From assembly GCA_029838195.1 (NCBI GenBank), contig JALGVJ010000029.1:1-49024 (forward strand): a DNA stretch of 49,024 nt. Reading direction: 5' to 3'. The notes beneath the pieces were generated by a model. The model searched no databases. It saw only the letters and a list, made by a program, of their open reading frames with translations, and was not told where the DNA came from. Every line of letters begins with the position of its first letter. The first letter of the stretch is position 1. Positions 15,226-23,540 of the stretch are shown here, in pieces. The position numbers and the translations under genes were made by a program. The DNA comes from Promethearchaeota archaeon. GTDB lineage: Archaea > Asgardarchaeota > Lokiarchaeia > Sigyniarchaeales > SOKP01.

Positions 15226-16548
15226 AAAAATAGGGGCTAAGCTCGTCCCTTCTAGTGGTAAGATGGAGCGTCCCTTAAATGTTTTAGGATATTCGAACCC
15301 TGTAATATCAACAATGGTTGCCATCACGTCAGTTAATTGCGCCAGTTGATGCCGTAATTCTCCCCGTGCTTTTATTCCATTGGGCCAATGAACGATGAAA
15401 GGCGTGGCAATTCCCCCTTCATGAGTCCATTTTTTAAATTTTCGATAAGGCGTATTAGATAAGTTTGCCCAGGCGATTCCGTAGCTCTGATATGTATCTT
15501 CAGCACCCGGCATGAATTTCCACTTATTTCCAAATTTGACGGGTTTACCCGAACGAGTTTTTGCTCGAGCACTCCCCTCTTCGATCATGAGATTTTTCAT
15601 TACGGAACCAAGCGGTTCGGCGCATCCCCCATTGTCCGAAAGAAAAATGATTAATGTATCATAAAAGCAACCCGTTCGCTTCAATACTTCTATTATTCTT
15701 CCTATTCCTTGATCCATGGAATCAATCTGGGCAGCATATACCTCCATTCGCTTTTGCTCCCAATCTTTATGCTTCTTAGATTCCCATGAGGGTGCCCCGG
15801 GATCTCGGTCAGATAACCTCCAATCTTCTTGAATGATGCCCATTTTAATCATGCGGTCAAATCGGTCTTCTCGTAGTTGATCCCATCCTGATTCGAATCT
15901 ACCCTCATATTTCTGAATATCTTCTTCTTTTGCATGTAATGGCCAATGAGGGGCTGTATATGCTACATACAAGAAAAACGGAATATCTGAATGATTTTCG
16001 CGATGTTGTTCAATATATTTCACGGCGTTGTCACTTATGGCATCCGTATAATAAAAATCCTTATCTTCTAATGCCTCTTTATCAATGTTTACATTATCAC
16101 GCGTTAAGCTGCGGGGATAAAAATAGCTGTTCGCTCCCACGATCGTACCATAAAAATGATTAAAACCGCGCTGATTTGGCCAAGAATTACTCACCTTAAA
16201 TTTACTGGAAGACACGTGCCATTTTCCGCTCATGTAAGTTTCATAACCGTTTTCTTTTAGCAATTCTGCTATTGTAATACAGCGATCATTCAAATCTCCC
16301 GCATAACCTTCCGGCCGATCATCGTCCACTAAAATGCCAATACCCGTCTGATGTGGATGTAATCCTGTTAATAGGGAAGCTCTTGATGGGGAACAACGTG
16401 CCGTGTTATAAAATTGAGTGAATCTTATTCCATTTGCAGCTAATCCATCAAGGGAAGGAGTTTCAATCTCTCCGCCATAGCAACCGAGATCCGAATATCC
16501 CATGTCATCGGCTAAAATGAGTAAAACATTAGGTTTTTTTACACTCAT
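14950..16548 (-). CDS. Type I sulfatase (arylsulfatase family)
   Basis: The 532-residue protein starts PNVLLILADDMGYSDLGCYG, the N-terminal metal-binding part of alkaline-phosphatase-superfamily sulfatases, and has the formylglycine motif CSPSRASLLTG. The Cys must be oxidised to formylglycine by FGE or a radical-SAM anSME; neither gene is seen here. Further motifs are GKWHVSSS and IIFLSDNGG, which bear active-site Lys/His and Asp/Asn. No signal peptide is present, so it is probably cytoplasmic. The substrate is a sulfate ester, perhaps of a glycan. Its last 270 bases lie in the right direct repeat, and a decayed copy lies 2.6 kb away. Confidence 0.88.
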   Translation of the reverse strand: MSVKKPNVLLILADDMGYSDLGCYGGEIETPSLDGLAANGIRFTQFYNTARCSPSRASLLTGLHPHQTGIGILVDDDRPEGYAGDLNDRCITIAELLKENGYETYMSGKWHVSSSKFKVSNSWPNQRGFNHFYGTIVGANSYFYPRSLTRDNVNIDKEALEDKDFYYTDAISDNAVKYIEQHRENHSDIPFFLYVAYTAPHWPLHAKEEDIQKYEGRFESGWDQLREDRFDRMIKMGIIQEDWRLSDRDPGAPSWESKKHKDWEQKRMEVYAAQIDSMDQGIGRIIEVLKRTGCFYDTLIIFLSDNGGCAEPLGSVMKNLMIEEGSARAKTRSGKPVKFGNKWKFMPGAEDTYQSYGIAWANLSNTPYRKFKKWTHEGGIATPFIVHWPNGIKARGELRHQLAQLTDVMATIVDITGFEYPKTFKGRSILPLEGTSLAPIFNNQDNGKGLLFFEHEGNAAVRQGKWKLVREFPNEWELYDMEKDRTELHNIIKEHPEQAKSMINAYEKWSRRCGVIPREKILEFYKKKYKHV

Positions 16549-16654
16549 GGGTTACTTTTCATTTCTATTGTTAGCTTGAGTCTTATATTTTTTATGCATT
16601 TTTAAAATTGACTTGTTATTTAAAATTCGAAATATTTTAAATTTTGGCATCCCG

Positions 16655-16666
16655 CGGAATATTCCG
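16655..16666. promoter_or_regulatory. Perfect 12-base palindrome CGGAATATTCCG
   Basis: The palindrome sits in the 161-base spacer between sepF and the sulfatase gene, about 107 bases before the sulfatase start. With a G-T mismatch and one further pair it extends to 16 bases. It is GC-richer than its surroundings. It could be an operator for a dimeric regulator or part of the end of the sepF transcript. Confidence 0.35.
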
Positions 16667-16709
16667 TGAGTATTTAATCCCTCAGATGTTTTCAAATTAT
16701 GGAAAAAAA

Positions 16710-17057
16710 TTAATTAGATATTCTTACTTGAGAGTTAGGTGTTAGAATCAAATATTTATCGCCAATTCGTCCGATGGAACCGCCACTTTTTTTCAAGAAT
16801 TCTTTCAACTCATCAATGGCTCTTTTGAGCTCTTCAATTTGTAGATCTTTTCGTCCAAACAAATCTTCCGCATCAAGGATTAAAATCTTGCGATTCCTGA
16901 GATGACTTTTAATTTCGGGAATCTGGGAGAGAGAATTAAAGTTGTACTTTTTTATGAAAAATTTCTGAAAGGAAGGTAAGAGGTCCGGGCTAAGACCTAA
17001 AATATCCATGGGCGATTCAAAACCTTCATTATTTTCTTTTTTCCATGATCTTGGCAT
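16710..17057 (-). CDS. sepF: SepF-like cell division protein
   Basis: The 115-residue protein ends in a SepF core: IPEIKSHLRNRKILILDAED, a long helix LQIEELKRAIDELKEFLKKS, then GGSIGRIGDKYLILTPN with a final short strand. SepF anchors FtsZ to the membrane in many archaea and Gram-positive bacteria through an N-terminal amphipathic helix. Here the N-terminus (MPRSWKKENN) is charged, and a linker of about 45 residues precedes the core. No ftsZ gene lies in the window. A perfect palindrome ATTCACGTGAAT (17062-17073) lies just before the start codon and may be an operator or part of the initiation region. Confidence 0.72.
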   Translation of the reverse strand: MPRSWKKENNEGFESPMDILGLSPDLLPSFQKFFIKKYNFNSLSQIPEIKSHLRNRKILILDAEDLFGRKDLQIEELKRAIDELKEFLKKSGGSIGRIGDKYLILTPNSQVRISN

Positions 17058-17061
17058 GCTT

Positions 17062-17073
17062 ATTCACGTGAAT
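17062..17073. promoter_or_regulatory. Palindrome ATTCACGTGAAT before sepF
   Basis: A perfect 12-base palindrome containing CACGTG, five bases before the sepF start codon on the minus strand. The hexamer core is frequent throughout the window, so it may reflect a genome-wide word bias and not a dedicated operator. Confidence 0.25.
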
Positions 17074-17360
17074 TTGGTTTTATTTAATTTTTTTTATCAA
17101 GAAAGAAATGAGTTTCATTCTTTATATAAATCAAAAATATTCAGAGTTCCATTCAGGTGTTTTTTGAATGTTATTAAGAGATAGTTCTACATGATATTCT
17201 GAAATTTTTATTATGGAAATTTACATCTGTAGAACTTTACAATATAAACAATGTTAATTAAAAAATGCAAAAAAAGAAACTTAAAAGTATTTATACTCAC
17301 GATTCATATTTATTAATATCATTACGAATATTAAACTTAGAAATATAAACTCGCAAGAAA

Positions 17361-17828
17361 ATGAGCGAAAAAATAATTGTAGCAAATAAAGGGCTTGTTA
17401 AAGCCGATTTTGCATTCTGGGTAGGTCAGTACATGGATAAGTTTTATGATAGCTTGGAACAAAAGAAAATTATTGGCAATAAATGTCAAAAATGCGGAGA
17501 CGTTTTTGTTCCTCCAAGAAAAATCTGCGGAAAATGCAATATTACCATTCCGCTCGAGGAAAATTGGGTAGAATTGCCGGACACGGGAATTCTTGTTAAT
17601 TATACCATTACACCTTATCGCGTGAGCGATAGAAGAGCAAGAAAAGCAAAATCCATGATTATAGGAATGATAAATATCGATGGAAGCAATACATGCATCG
17701 TGTATCCGCTTTTAGATGTTAATCCGGAAAATATCAAATTAAATATGAAGGTTAAAATCGCTTGGAATGATAAAACAGAAGGAGCTCCCTCTGATATCAA
17801 GGGATTTACCCCAATAGGAGGTGAATAA
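17361..17828 (+). CDS. DUF35 zinc-ribbon/OB-fold protein A
   Basis: The 155-residue protein has the DUF35 layout: an N-terminal helix (FWVGQYMDKFYDSLEQKK), a rubredoxin-like zinc ribbon CQKCGDVFVPPRKICGKCN, then an OB fold. DUF35 proteins bind thiolase-fold enzymes and bridge subunits, as in the archaeal acetoacetyl-CoA thiolase/HMG-CoA synthase complex and in the Ltp2 aldolase. It is the first gene of a four-gene operon in which two thiolase-fold genes are bracketed by two DUF35 genes. Its stop overlaps the strong Shine-Dalgarno of the next gene. It has no clear Shine-Dalgarno of its own. Confidence 0.82.
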   Translation: MSEKIIVANKGLVKADFAFWVGQYMDKFYDSLEQKKIIGNKCQKCGDVFVPPRKICGKCNITIPLEENWVELPDTGILVNYTITPYRVSDRRARKAKSMIIGMINIDGSNTCIVYPLLDVNPENIKLNMKVKIAWNDKTEGAPSDIKGFTPIGGE

Positions 17829-17833
17829 CAAGA

Positions 17834-18976
17834 ATGGAAAAAGTGGGAATCGTAGGATATCATCAAGTCAAGCTTTATTCAGATGCGAACTATGGCCGAT
17901 ATGAAATGATTTTTGAAGCCGTTCGAGGCGCTATGGACATGGCAGGCTTAAAGAAAAAAGATATCACGACCGTCGTGTCTGCAACTAATGATTATTATGA
18001 TGGAAGAACCATATCAAATTGTTTTACCGTAGAAGTTGGTGGAGCCTATTTGGCAGATGAAAGTAAAGCAGAAATGGATGGTGCTCATGCGGTTTTGTAT
18101 GGATTGATGCGAATTCTTTCAGGAAATCATAAACTTGCCGTAGTATGGGGAGGTTCCATGCCTTCTTGTTATCCTTATCACTCCACGCGCTTATATGAAA
18201 CCGATCCTACCTGGGAACGTCCCGTGGCCTATGTGAATGATATCACTGCTGCGGGCTTCCAAATGAGAGCTTATATGGAAAAATATGGCGTTAGCGTCGA
18301 GGATATTGCCCGTGTGGCAGTAAAAAACCATAAAAACGCAGCAAAAAATCCTCTGGCCTTACAAGAGGCTCAATTGCCAGATTTGACCGTTCAAGATGTC
18401 TTGAATTCCGAAATATATGCAGATCCCGTGACTGAATTGATGGTCGCACAACCCTGCGATGGAGTAGCTGCTTTATTATTAGCACCCGAACGCCAAGCTC
18501 GAAAAATAACGGATAAACCCGTGTGGATTACGGGGGTTGGATATAACCAAGATCCTTATTATTTAGGAGATCGGGATTTAGCCACGTGTAAATCTATGGA
18601 GTTAGCGGGTCAAATGGCTTTTAAAACTGCTGGAATTAGCGATCCAAAATCTGAAATTGACGTGGCCGAAATTTTTGAATCATGCGCCCATGAAGAATTA
18701 ATCTTGATGGAAGCGTTAAACCTAGCTGAAAAAGGTAAAGGTGTGGAACTCAACACAAATATTGATGGAGATCTTCCAATCAATCCCTCTGGTGGCGCTA
18801 TTGGCGGAAATTCCCCATGCGCTACTGGTTTAATAAGGATCATCGAAGCTGTTAAACAACTTCGGGGAGAAGCTGGAGCATATCAAGTAAAAAATGCAAA
18901 AAAAGCTATTGCCACGGGGCAAATTGGTATGTGTGCCCAAAATAATATAATATATGTTTTGGAGGGTGAACAATAA
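17834..18976 (+). CDS. Thiolase-fold protein A lacking the catalytic Cys
   Basis: The 380-residue protein follows the SCP2-type thiolase pattern, with NPSGGAIGGNSPCATG and QLRGEAGAYQV near the C-terminus and the EIDVAEIFESCAHEEL segment. Aligned against SCP2 thiolase, the nucleophilic Cys of the 'NNNCSTG' motif is replaced: the local sequence is ESKAEMDGAHAVLYG. The active His of 'GHPxGATG' is Asn (GGNSPCATG). So classical Claisen chemistry is unlikely. Known Cys-less thiolase-fold proteins with DUF35 partners include the steroid side-chain aldolase Ltp2. A Shine-Dalgarno GGAGGTGA (17817-17824) overlaps the previous gene. It probably forms a complex with protein B and the two DUF35 proteins. 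Confidence 0.72.
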   Translation: MEKVGIVGYHQVKLYSDANYGRYEMIFEAVRGAMDMAGLKKKDITTVVSATNDYYDGRTISNCFTVEVGGAYLADESKAEMDGAHAVLYGLMRILSGNHKLAVVWGGSMPSCYPYHSTRLYETDPTWERPVAYVNDITAAGFQMRAYMEKYGVSVEDIARVAVKNHKNAAKNPLALQEAQLPDLTVQDVLNSEIYADPVTELMVAQPCDGVAALLLAPERQARKITDKPVWITGVGYNQDPYYLGDRDLATCKSMELAGQMAFKTAGISDPKSEIDVAEIFESCAHEELILMEALNLAEKGKGVELNTNIDGDLPINPSGGAIGGNSPCATGLIRIIEAVKQLRGEAGAYQVKNAKKAIATGQIGMCAQNNIIYVLEGEQ

Positions 18977-18977
18977 A

Positions 18978-20225
18978 ATGGGAAGACAAGTTGCCATAAT
19001 CTCAGCGGGTTTTAGCGAGCATGCCTCCAAGCGCTCGGATGTGAGCATGCCCGAATTAATTAGCGAAGCTATTGAAGATTGCTTGAAAAAAGTGCCAAGT
19101 TTGGAGTTAAAAGACATCGACGCTTATGTAAATGGAAACATGCCAGCATTTGAGGGCGCAAATATCCCAGAACTCTGGATGACGGACTGGATGGGCGCTC
19201 GAAATAAACCTGTTCTCCGCGTGACGACGGGTGGTACAACTGGTGGATCGGTTGCCATTGGAAGTTATTATACGGTCGCAGCGGGCATTCCCGGCATTGA
19301 TACCGTCTTAGCGGTAGCCTTTGAGCAACAATCTCAAGGAGATACGAGTGTAGGTTTAGCAAGCGTGGCATACGGAGAAATTTCTATATTAAACAGTTTA
19401 GGCATTCCTTATGATAGGCTTTCACGCTTACTTAGTGCGGGAGCTGCTATTGGAGTAGCTGCTTATCAGGCCACGACTTACATGAATAAAACAAGAATTA
19501 CTGAAGAAGATTTGGCAAGAGTCGTGGTTCAAAATAGGAGAAATGCAGCTAAAACTTGGTGGACGCATTTAAAAATGCCTAATTTGACCATTGAAGAGGT
19601 ATTGGACACGCCCTACATTCAATATCCATTAAGGTACGGTATGGTTTGCCCTGCTTCTGACGGAGCTTGTGCGATGTTGTTTACTACGGAAGAAAAAGCG
19701 AAGGAATTGTGTGATATTCCCGTGTATGTTAATGGAGTGGCAAGTATTGCGAATGAAACTGCTGTTTTAGGATATGATGGGAGTGGTTCTGGCCAAATTG
19801 ATCCATCTGTTCAATTAGGTGCCATGAAATCTTCAGAATTAGCTTATGAGCAGGCGGGAATTTCCTTTCCGCGGAAAGAAATTGACTATGCCGAAGTTTA
19901 TGCCCCTTTCCCAAATCAAGAACTCATGTGGGTGGAGAAGCTCGGTCTCTTTGAAGAAACGACAGCTCCGAAAATGTATGAAACGGGAGTCACGGCACCA
20001 AATGGAGAATTGCCTGTCAACTGTTCTGGAGGTGTAAATTCGACTAATGCTATAGGGGCTTCTGCCATGGAGCGACCAGCTGTAGCCGCCCTTCAGATTA
20101 TGGGAAAGGCAAGCAATCAAGTTCCCAAAACGGTTCATACTGCCATTGGTCATGGATGGGGCGGATCCCTTAATCTATGCACCCTCATGGTAATGGCGGA
20201 TGAACCAAAAAGGAAATGGAGGTGA
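18978..20225 (+). CDS. Thiolase-fold protein B lacking the catalytic Cys
   Basis: This 415-residue protein is a second thiolase-fold subunit, with EIDYAEVYAPFPNQE and a C-terminal TAIGHGWGG segment. The position of the nucleophilic Cys is Gly (RVTTGGTTGGSVAIG) and the 'NPSGG...GHP' motif reads NCSGGVNSTNAIGASAM, so both the Cys and the first His are missing. The GHGWGG loop replaces the usual 'C.GGGQG' motif but keeps a His. I take the ATG at 18978, after GGAGGGTGAA (18961-18970), rather than an earlier in-frame ATG that would overlap gene A by 23 bases. Its stop overlaps the Shine-Dalgarno of the next gene. The reaction is unknown; a C-C lyase or ligase on an acyl-CoA is likely. Confidence 0.72.
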   Translation: MGRQVAIISAGFSEHASKRSDVSMPELISEAIEDCLKKVPSLELKDIDAYVNGNMPAFEGANIPELWMTDWMGARNKPVLRVTTGGTTGGSVAIGSYYTVAAGIPGIDTVLAVAFEQQSQGDTSVGLASVAYGEISILNSLGIPYDRLSRLLSAGAAIGVAAYQATTYMNKTRITEEDLARVVVQNRRNAAKTWWTHLKMPNLTIEEVLDTPYIQYPLRYGMVCPASDGACAMLFTTEEKAKELCDIPVYVNGVASIANETAVLGYDGSGSGQIDPSVQLGAMKSSELAYEQAGISFPRKEIDYAEVYAPFPNQELMWVEKLGLFEETTAPKMYETGVTAPNGELPVNCSGGVNSTNAIGASAMERPAVAALQIMGKASNQVPKTVHTAIGHGWGGSLNLCTLMVMADEPKRKWR

Positions 20226-20234
20226 AGAATCAAA

Positions 20235-20756
20235 ATGTCAAAAATGACCCAAAGAAAATCGCTTGATTATGTAAAGAAAGAATATGTGAGAACGCGTACG
20301 ATGCCGGCAAGTTGGTATCTTAATAGTTATTCTTATAAATTTAATACTACTCACATGCAGCCCTTTTTGAAGAAATTGGGGCAGAAAAAACTAGTTGGAA
20401 ATCAATGTCCAGGATGTAATCGTATATTTTATCCTCCTCGTCTTGTCTGCGGACAATGTTTTATAAAACCGGATAGATGGGTGGACGTGCGCGATACCGC
20501 ACGAGTTGCTACTTATGCCATTGCATTTCTGAAAGATCCCGAAACCGGAAAAGTCCGAGAAGCTCCCATGGTCCTCGTGCATCATGATGGAACCGATACC
20601 GTGACTATTGCAGAGCTTCATCCGGATATAGACGTAAAAGATACCTACATTGGTATGCCAATTAAAGTGCATTGGTCGGACGAGCCAAAAGGTTCTTTAA
20701 TAGATATCGAATACTATGATCCCATCGAGGATGATGCTAAAGATTTAAATGAGTAA
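20235..20756 (+). CDS. DUF35 zinc-ribbon/OB-fold protein B
   Basis: The 173-residue protein repeats the DUF35 layout: helix (HMQPFLKKLGQKK), zinc ribbon CPGCNRIFYPPRLVCGQCF, and an OB fold beginning DVRDTARVATYAI. It ends with an acidic tail. GGAGGTGAA (20218-20226) provides its ribosome-binding site. Two different DUF35 proteins in one operon with two different thiolase-fold proteins suggest one DUF35 per thiolase-fold subunit, or a heteromeric complex with all four. A T-rich stretch after the gene, about 20830-20856, probably ends the transcript. Confidence 0.82.
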   Translation: MSKMTQRKSLDYVKKEYVRTRTMPASWYLNSYSYKFNTTHMQPFLKKLGQKKLVGNQCPGCNRIFYPPRLVCGQCFIKPDRWVDVRDTARVATYAIAFLKDPETGKVREAPMVLVHHDGTDTVTIAELHPDIDVKDTYIGMPIKVHWSDEPKGSLIDIEYYDPIEDDAKDLNE

Positions 20757-20968
20757 ATTGAAACGTGCTCTCAAATGAATAAATGAGCATTTATATAAAT
20801 ACGAAACCTTTTCTCAACTAATTCTTCATTCCTTTTTTTTTATTTTTAACTTTTTTTCATTGCTTAATCTTCAAGAATATGAAGCACTAATTTCAAAACA
20901 TCAGTTGAATTTAAAAGGATAAAAATATCTATCATTAAATATAGAGATTCAAAAAAATAGGATAAAAG

Positions 20969-21523
20969 ATGTCAGAAAACATCATTAGACCAAGTATAAA
21001 GAGTGAAGATTTAATTGCGTTTATTAAATCGCGTAAGAGCGTGCGAAACTTTATTTTTGAGAAGATTAGTGATCAGACCATCAGGGATATATTGGAATGC
21101 GGGAGATGGGCTCCTTCTGGGATGAATAATCAGCCTTGGAAAGTAATTGTGGTTAAATCTCCCATGGTCAAGCAGATGCTGGCAAATCTCACGAAATATG
21201 GGGGATTAATTGAAAGTTCTTATGTGAGCATTGTCGTGTTTTTAGATCTCCAAGCAAGTTATCACCGAGTTAAGGACATTCAAGCTATTGGAGCGTTCAT
21301 GGAAAACATTCTTCTGGGAGTGCATGCTATGGAATTGGGCGCTGTTTGGGTTGGAGAGATCCTCAATAAGAAAGAGGAGGTTAATGAATTATTTAAATTT
21401 AATCCTAATAAATATGAACTCATGGGCGTGATTGCAGTAGGAGTAATTGATGAGCAGAAAGAGAAAATGAAGGAGGAGCCAAGAGTTAGGAAAATGGTCG
21501 ATGAATTCACGGATTGGTTATAA
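20969..21523 (+). CDS. Nitroreductase-family flavoprotein
   Basis: The 184-residue protein has the FMN-binding signature FIKSRKSVRNF, the GRWAPSGMNNQPWKV motif and the C-terminal GVIAVGVIDE segment of the nitroreductase fold. Members reduce nitro groups, flavins, quinones or halogenated compounds with NAD(P)H and are usually dimers. It lies about 210 bases after the thiolase-fold operon in the same direction but behind a T-rich region, so it is probably transcribed separately. Substrate cannot be told. Confidence 0.85.
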   Translation: MSENIIRPSIKSEDLIAFIKSRKSVRNFIFEKISDQTIRDILECGRWAPSGMNNQPWKVIVVKSPMVKQMLANLTKYGGLIESSYVSIVVFLDLQASYHRVKDIQAIGAFMENILLGVHAMELGAVWVGEILNKKEEVNELFKFNPNKYELMGVIAVGVIDEQKEKMKEEPRVRKMVDEFTDWL

Positions 21524-21641
21524 TTAAGACATTTTTTGCTCCTCACACCTAAAAAATCATGGAATTCGCTCATTCTTTTTAATTCCTCTTTTTTTCATTT
21601 TTGAGTCATTGATTGAGGTTCTCTTGTACTTTAAAAAAATT

Positions 21642-22370
21642 TTAATTCTCAGATTTTTTTTTCATTTCTCTGAATTCTTTCTCAAAAAATCCTTTACCGT
21701 AGCTTGAAAATAAAATAGCAGCAGGCGCATGGATGGTTGATCTATCCTTGGCAATTAAAGTAGTGACAGGAGCTTCCGATAATTTTGTAAAGGTAATATC
21801 ATGACCAACACATAGTCCCACGATAATGTTTAAATCCGTTTTTGCTTCATTCAATAATAATGCTTGAGCGGCAGGATTACACGTTATCCATCCTATGGGA
21901 TAGCCGGTTTTGGATATCATGATATATTCTTCCGGCACATCCACATCTCTCTTTTTAACAGATCCCGTTTTACAACAAACTCCACATACTTCGAACCCAT
22001 AATGTTCTAATATTTCAGCAACTCTTCTTGCTTCTTCTAATAGACCCACGCAAAATGCTAAACCTAGCTTTTTATATCCCATTTCTTTTGCAAATTCAAC
22101 GGTATCTTTTAATCGAGGCCAATTAATATATCCCTTAGCTTCGATAATTGAAGCAACTCTCGTGATTTCTTTGATATCCTTATCAATTTCATAAATTTCC
22201 CTTGCTTTTTTGAGCACCTTAGGATGCATTTTCATGGGACAATTTTCAAGAACTTTACTTGCTCTACCCACAGCACAATACTTTAAAGCCTCGCACTTTT
22301 GACAAGTCGGATCAATTTTTATTGGTTCTTTTTGTTCATTAGTAGAAGTTTCTTTATTTTTTAAACTCAA
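21642..22370 (-). CDS. DUF1847 cysteine-rich putative metal-binding protein
   Basis: The 242-residue protein begins with a low-complexity charged leader, then CQKCEALKYC and NCPMKMHP. The remainder has the DUF1847 pattern: KLGLAFCVGLLEEA, GFEVCGVCCKTGS, NPAAQALLLNEAKTDLN, VGLCVGHDITF and APVTTLIAKDRSTIHAP. Cysteines are spread through the chain (about ten), suggesting one or more metal or FeS sites. The family has no established function that I know. It is transcribed alone towards the nitroreductase. Confidence 0.78.
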   Translation of the reverse strand: MSLKNKETSTNEQKEPIKIDPTCQKCEALKYCAVGRASKVLENCPMKMHPKVLKKAREIYEIDKDIKEITRVASIIEAKGYINWPRLKDTVEFAKEMGYKKLGLAFCVGLLEEARRVAEILEHYGFEVCGVCCKTGSVKKRDVDVPEEYIMISKTGYPIGWITCNPAAQALLLNEAKTDLNIIVGLCVGHDITFTKLSEAPVTTLIAKDRSTIHAPAAILFSSYGKGFFEKEFREMKKKSEN

Positions 22371-22653
22371 GGAAAAAAATCATCTCATGATGATTTAATT
22401 AAATTAAATTAAATATTGTAAATAAGAAAAAGGTTATAAAAATAAATATTGAATTTCTTCTTGATTTTTTATTAATATATTTCTATAGCTACCTTATAAA
22501 AAATTACTACTTTTTTTTTGATTAATTCTTCTTAAAAAAAGAGTAAATCACGCCTAAATTACCGGGTTTTTAAATTTATTATTAATAATCTAAAAGGAAA
22601 AAGGAAAGAGTCAGTATAGTATATCTATTGATAAAAATTCGCAATTTTCTTTA

Positions 22654-23310
22654 TTAGAATGGGAGGGGATTAAAAGGAGCAATCAAAGATTTTATCCAAT
22701 AGAAAAGAAGCAACCAATATTTATCCGTTAATTGAATATATAATAAAGCATAGACGGCAGCAAATAAAAATCCAAACAACACGTCGCTGGGAAAATGAAC
22801 AGCTAAAATTAATCGGGAGATCCCCATGAACACGTCTAAAATGAGAAACACGAGAAGCAATTCCCAATTATGGAAATAATAAGATATGAGAATACCAAAA
22901 AATAGAAAAAATGTCACGTGTCCGCTTGGAAAAGAACTCTGCTCGGATTTCGACATTAGGAAGGGTATTTTAAGATATTCATCTTTTCCTTCGACCCCTT
23001 CATGTTGAAGCTTTATGTAAGGGCGTTTTCTTCTTATAATAAAATATCGAACGATGATTTGTATGAAAATGGATTGAAATGCGCCGCCCGTGAAATAAAA
23101 GAAAAATTCATAATTTTTTGTAAGGTAGCTATAGATTGCTAAAAGAAGCCAAAAAAGGCCCCAAAAATAAAAGTTTCCAAAAAAACTATAAATTTTCGCT
23201 GCAAGTATCGTTTTTTGAGAGAACTTACTCCCATAAAATTCTAAAAAGATTTTATGATCCAATTTTTCGATTTTAGCAATAATCTCTTTAAAATTCTTCT
23301 CTAACGTCAT
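22654..23310 (-). CDS. PAP2-family membrane phosphatase
   Basis: The 218-residue protein has five to six hydrophobic helices and the three phosphatase motifs of the PAP2/BacA-type superfamily: an Arg/Lys-Pro motif (IIRRKRPY), SFPSGH with its catalytic His, and SRLILAVHFPSDV with the second His and Asp. Such enzymes remove phosphate from lipid phosphates or isoprenyl diphosphates at the membrane surface. In an archaeon a polyprenyl-phosphate or lipid-phosphate substrate is plausible. No neighbour links it to a pathway. Confidence 0.85.
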   Translation of the reverse strand: MTLEKNFKEIIAKIEKLDHKIFLEFYGSKFSQKTILAAKIYSFFGNFYFWGLFWLLLAIYSYLTKNYEFFFYFTGGAFQSIFIQIIVRYFIIRRKRPYIKLQHEGVEGKDEYLKIPFLMSKSEQSSFPSGHVTFFLFFGILISYYFHNWELLLVFLILDVFMGISRLILAVHFPSDVLFGFLFAAVYALLYIQLTDKYWLLLFYWIKSLIAPFNPLPF

Positions 23311-23540
23311 TCTCTATTTTGGAATGCTTGAAACCATGTAATTTTTTTAAAGCAAGAATATCATGTTTTTGAATCTTAAAAAAAATTGTGCTACTAATGA
23401 AATAAGGAAGAGTATTGAAAAGCTTTGATACTTGCCTGCTAATCTTTATTCTTTTTTCAGTTTTACCGGAATAAAAATAGGAAGGATAAGGTGATTCTCA
23501 TGCAAACTCTAAAAAATTAGCTTTTCTTATCCTTCATATA

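Noticed and set aside
17834..20225. Reading the two thiolase-fold genes as acetoacetyl-CoA thiolase plus HMG-CoA synthase of the mevalonate pathway
   Set aside because: Both lack the nucleophilic Cys needed for either reaction, and no HMG-CoA synthase motif is visible.
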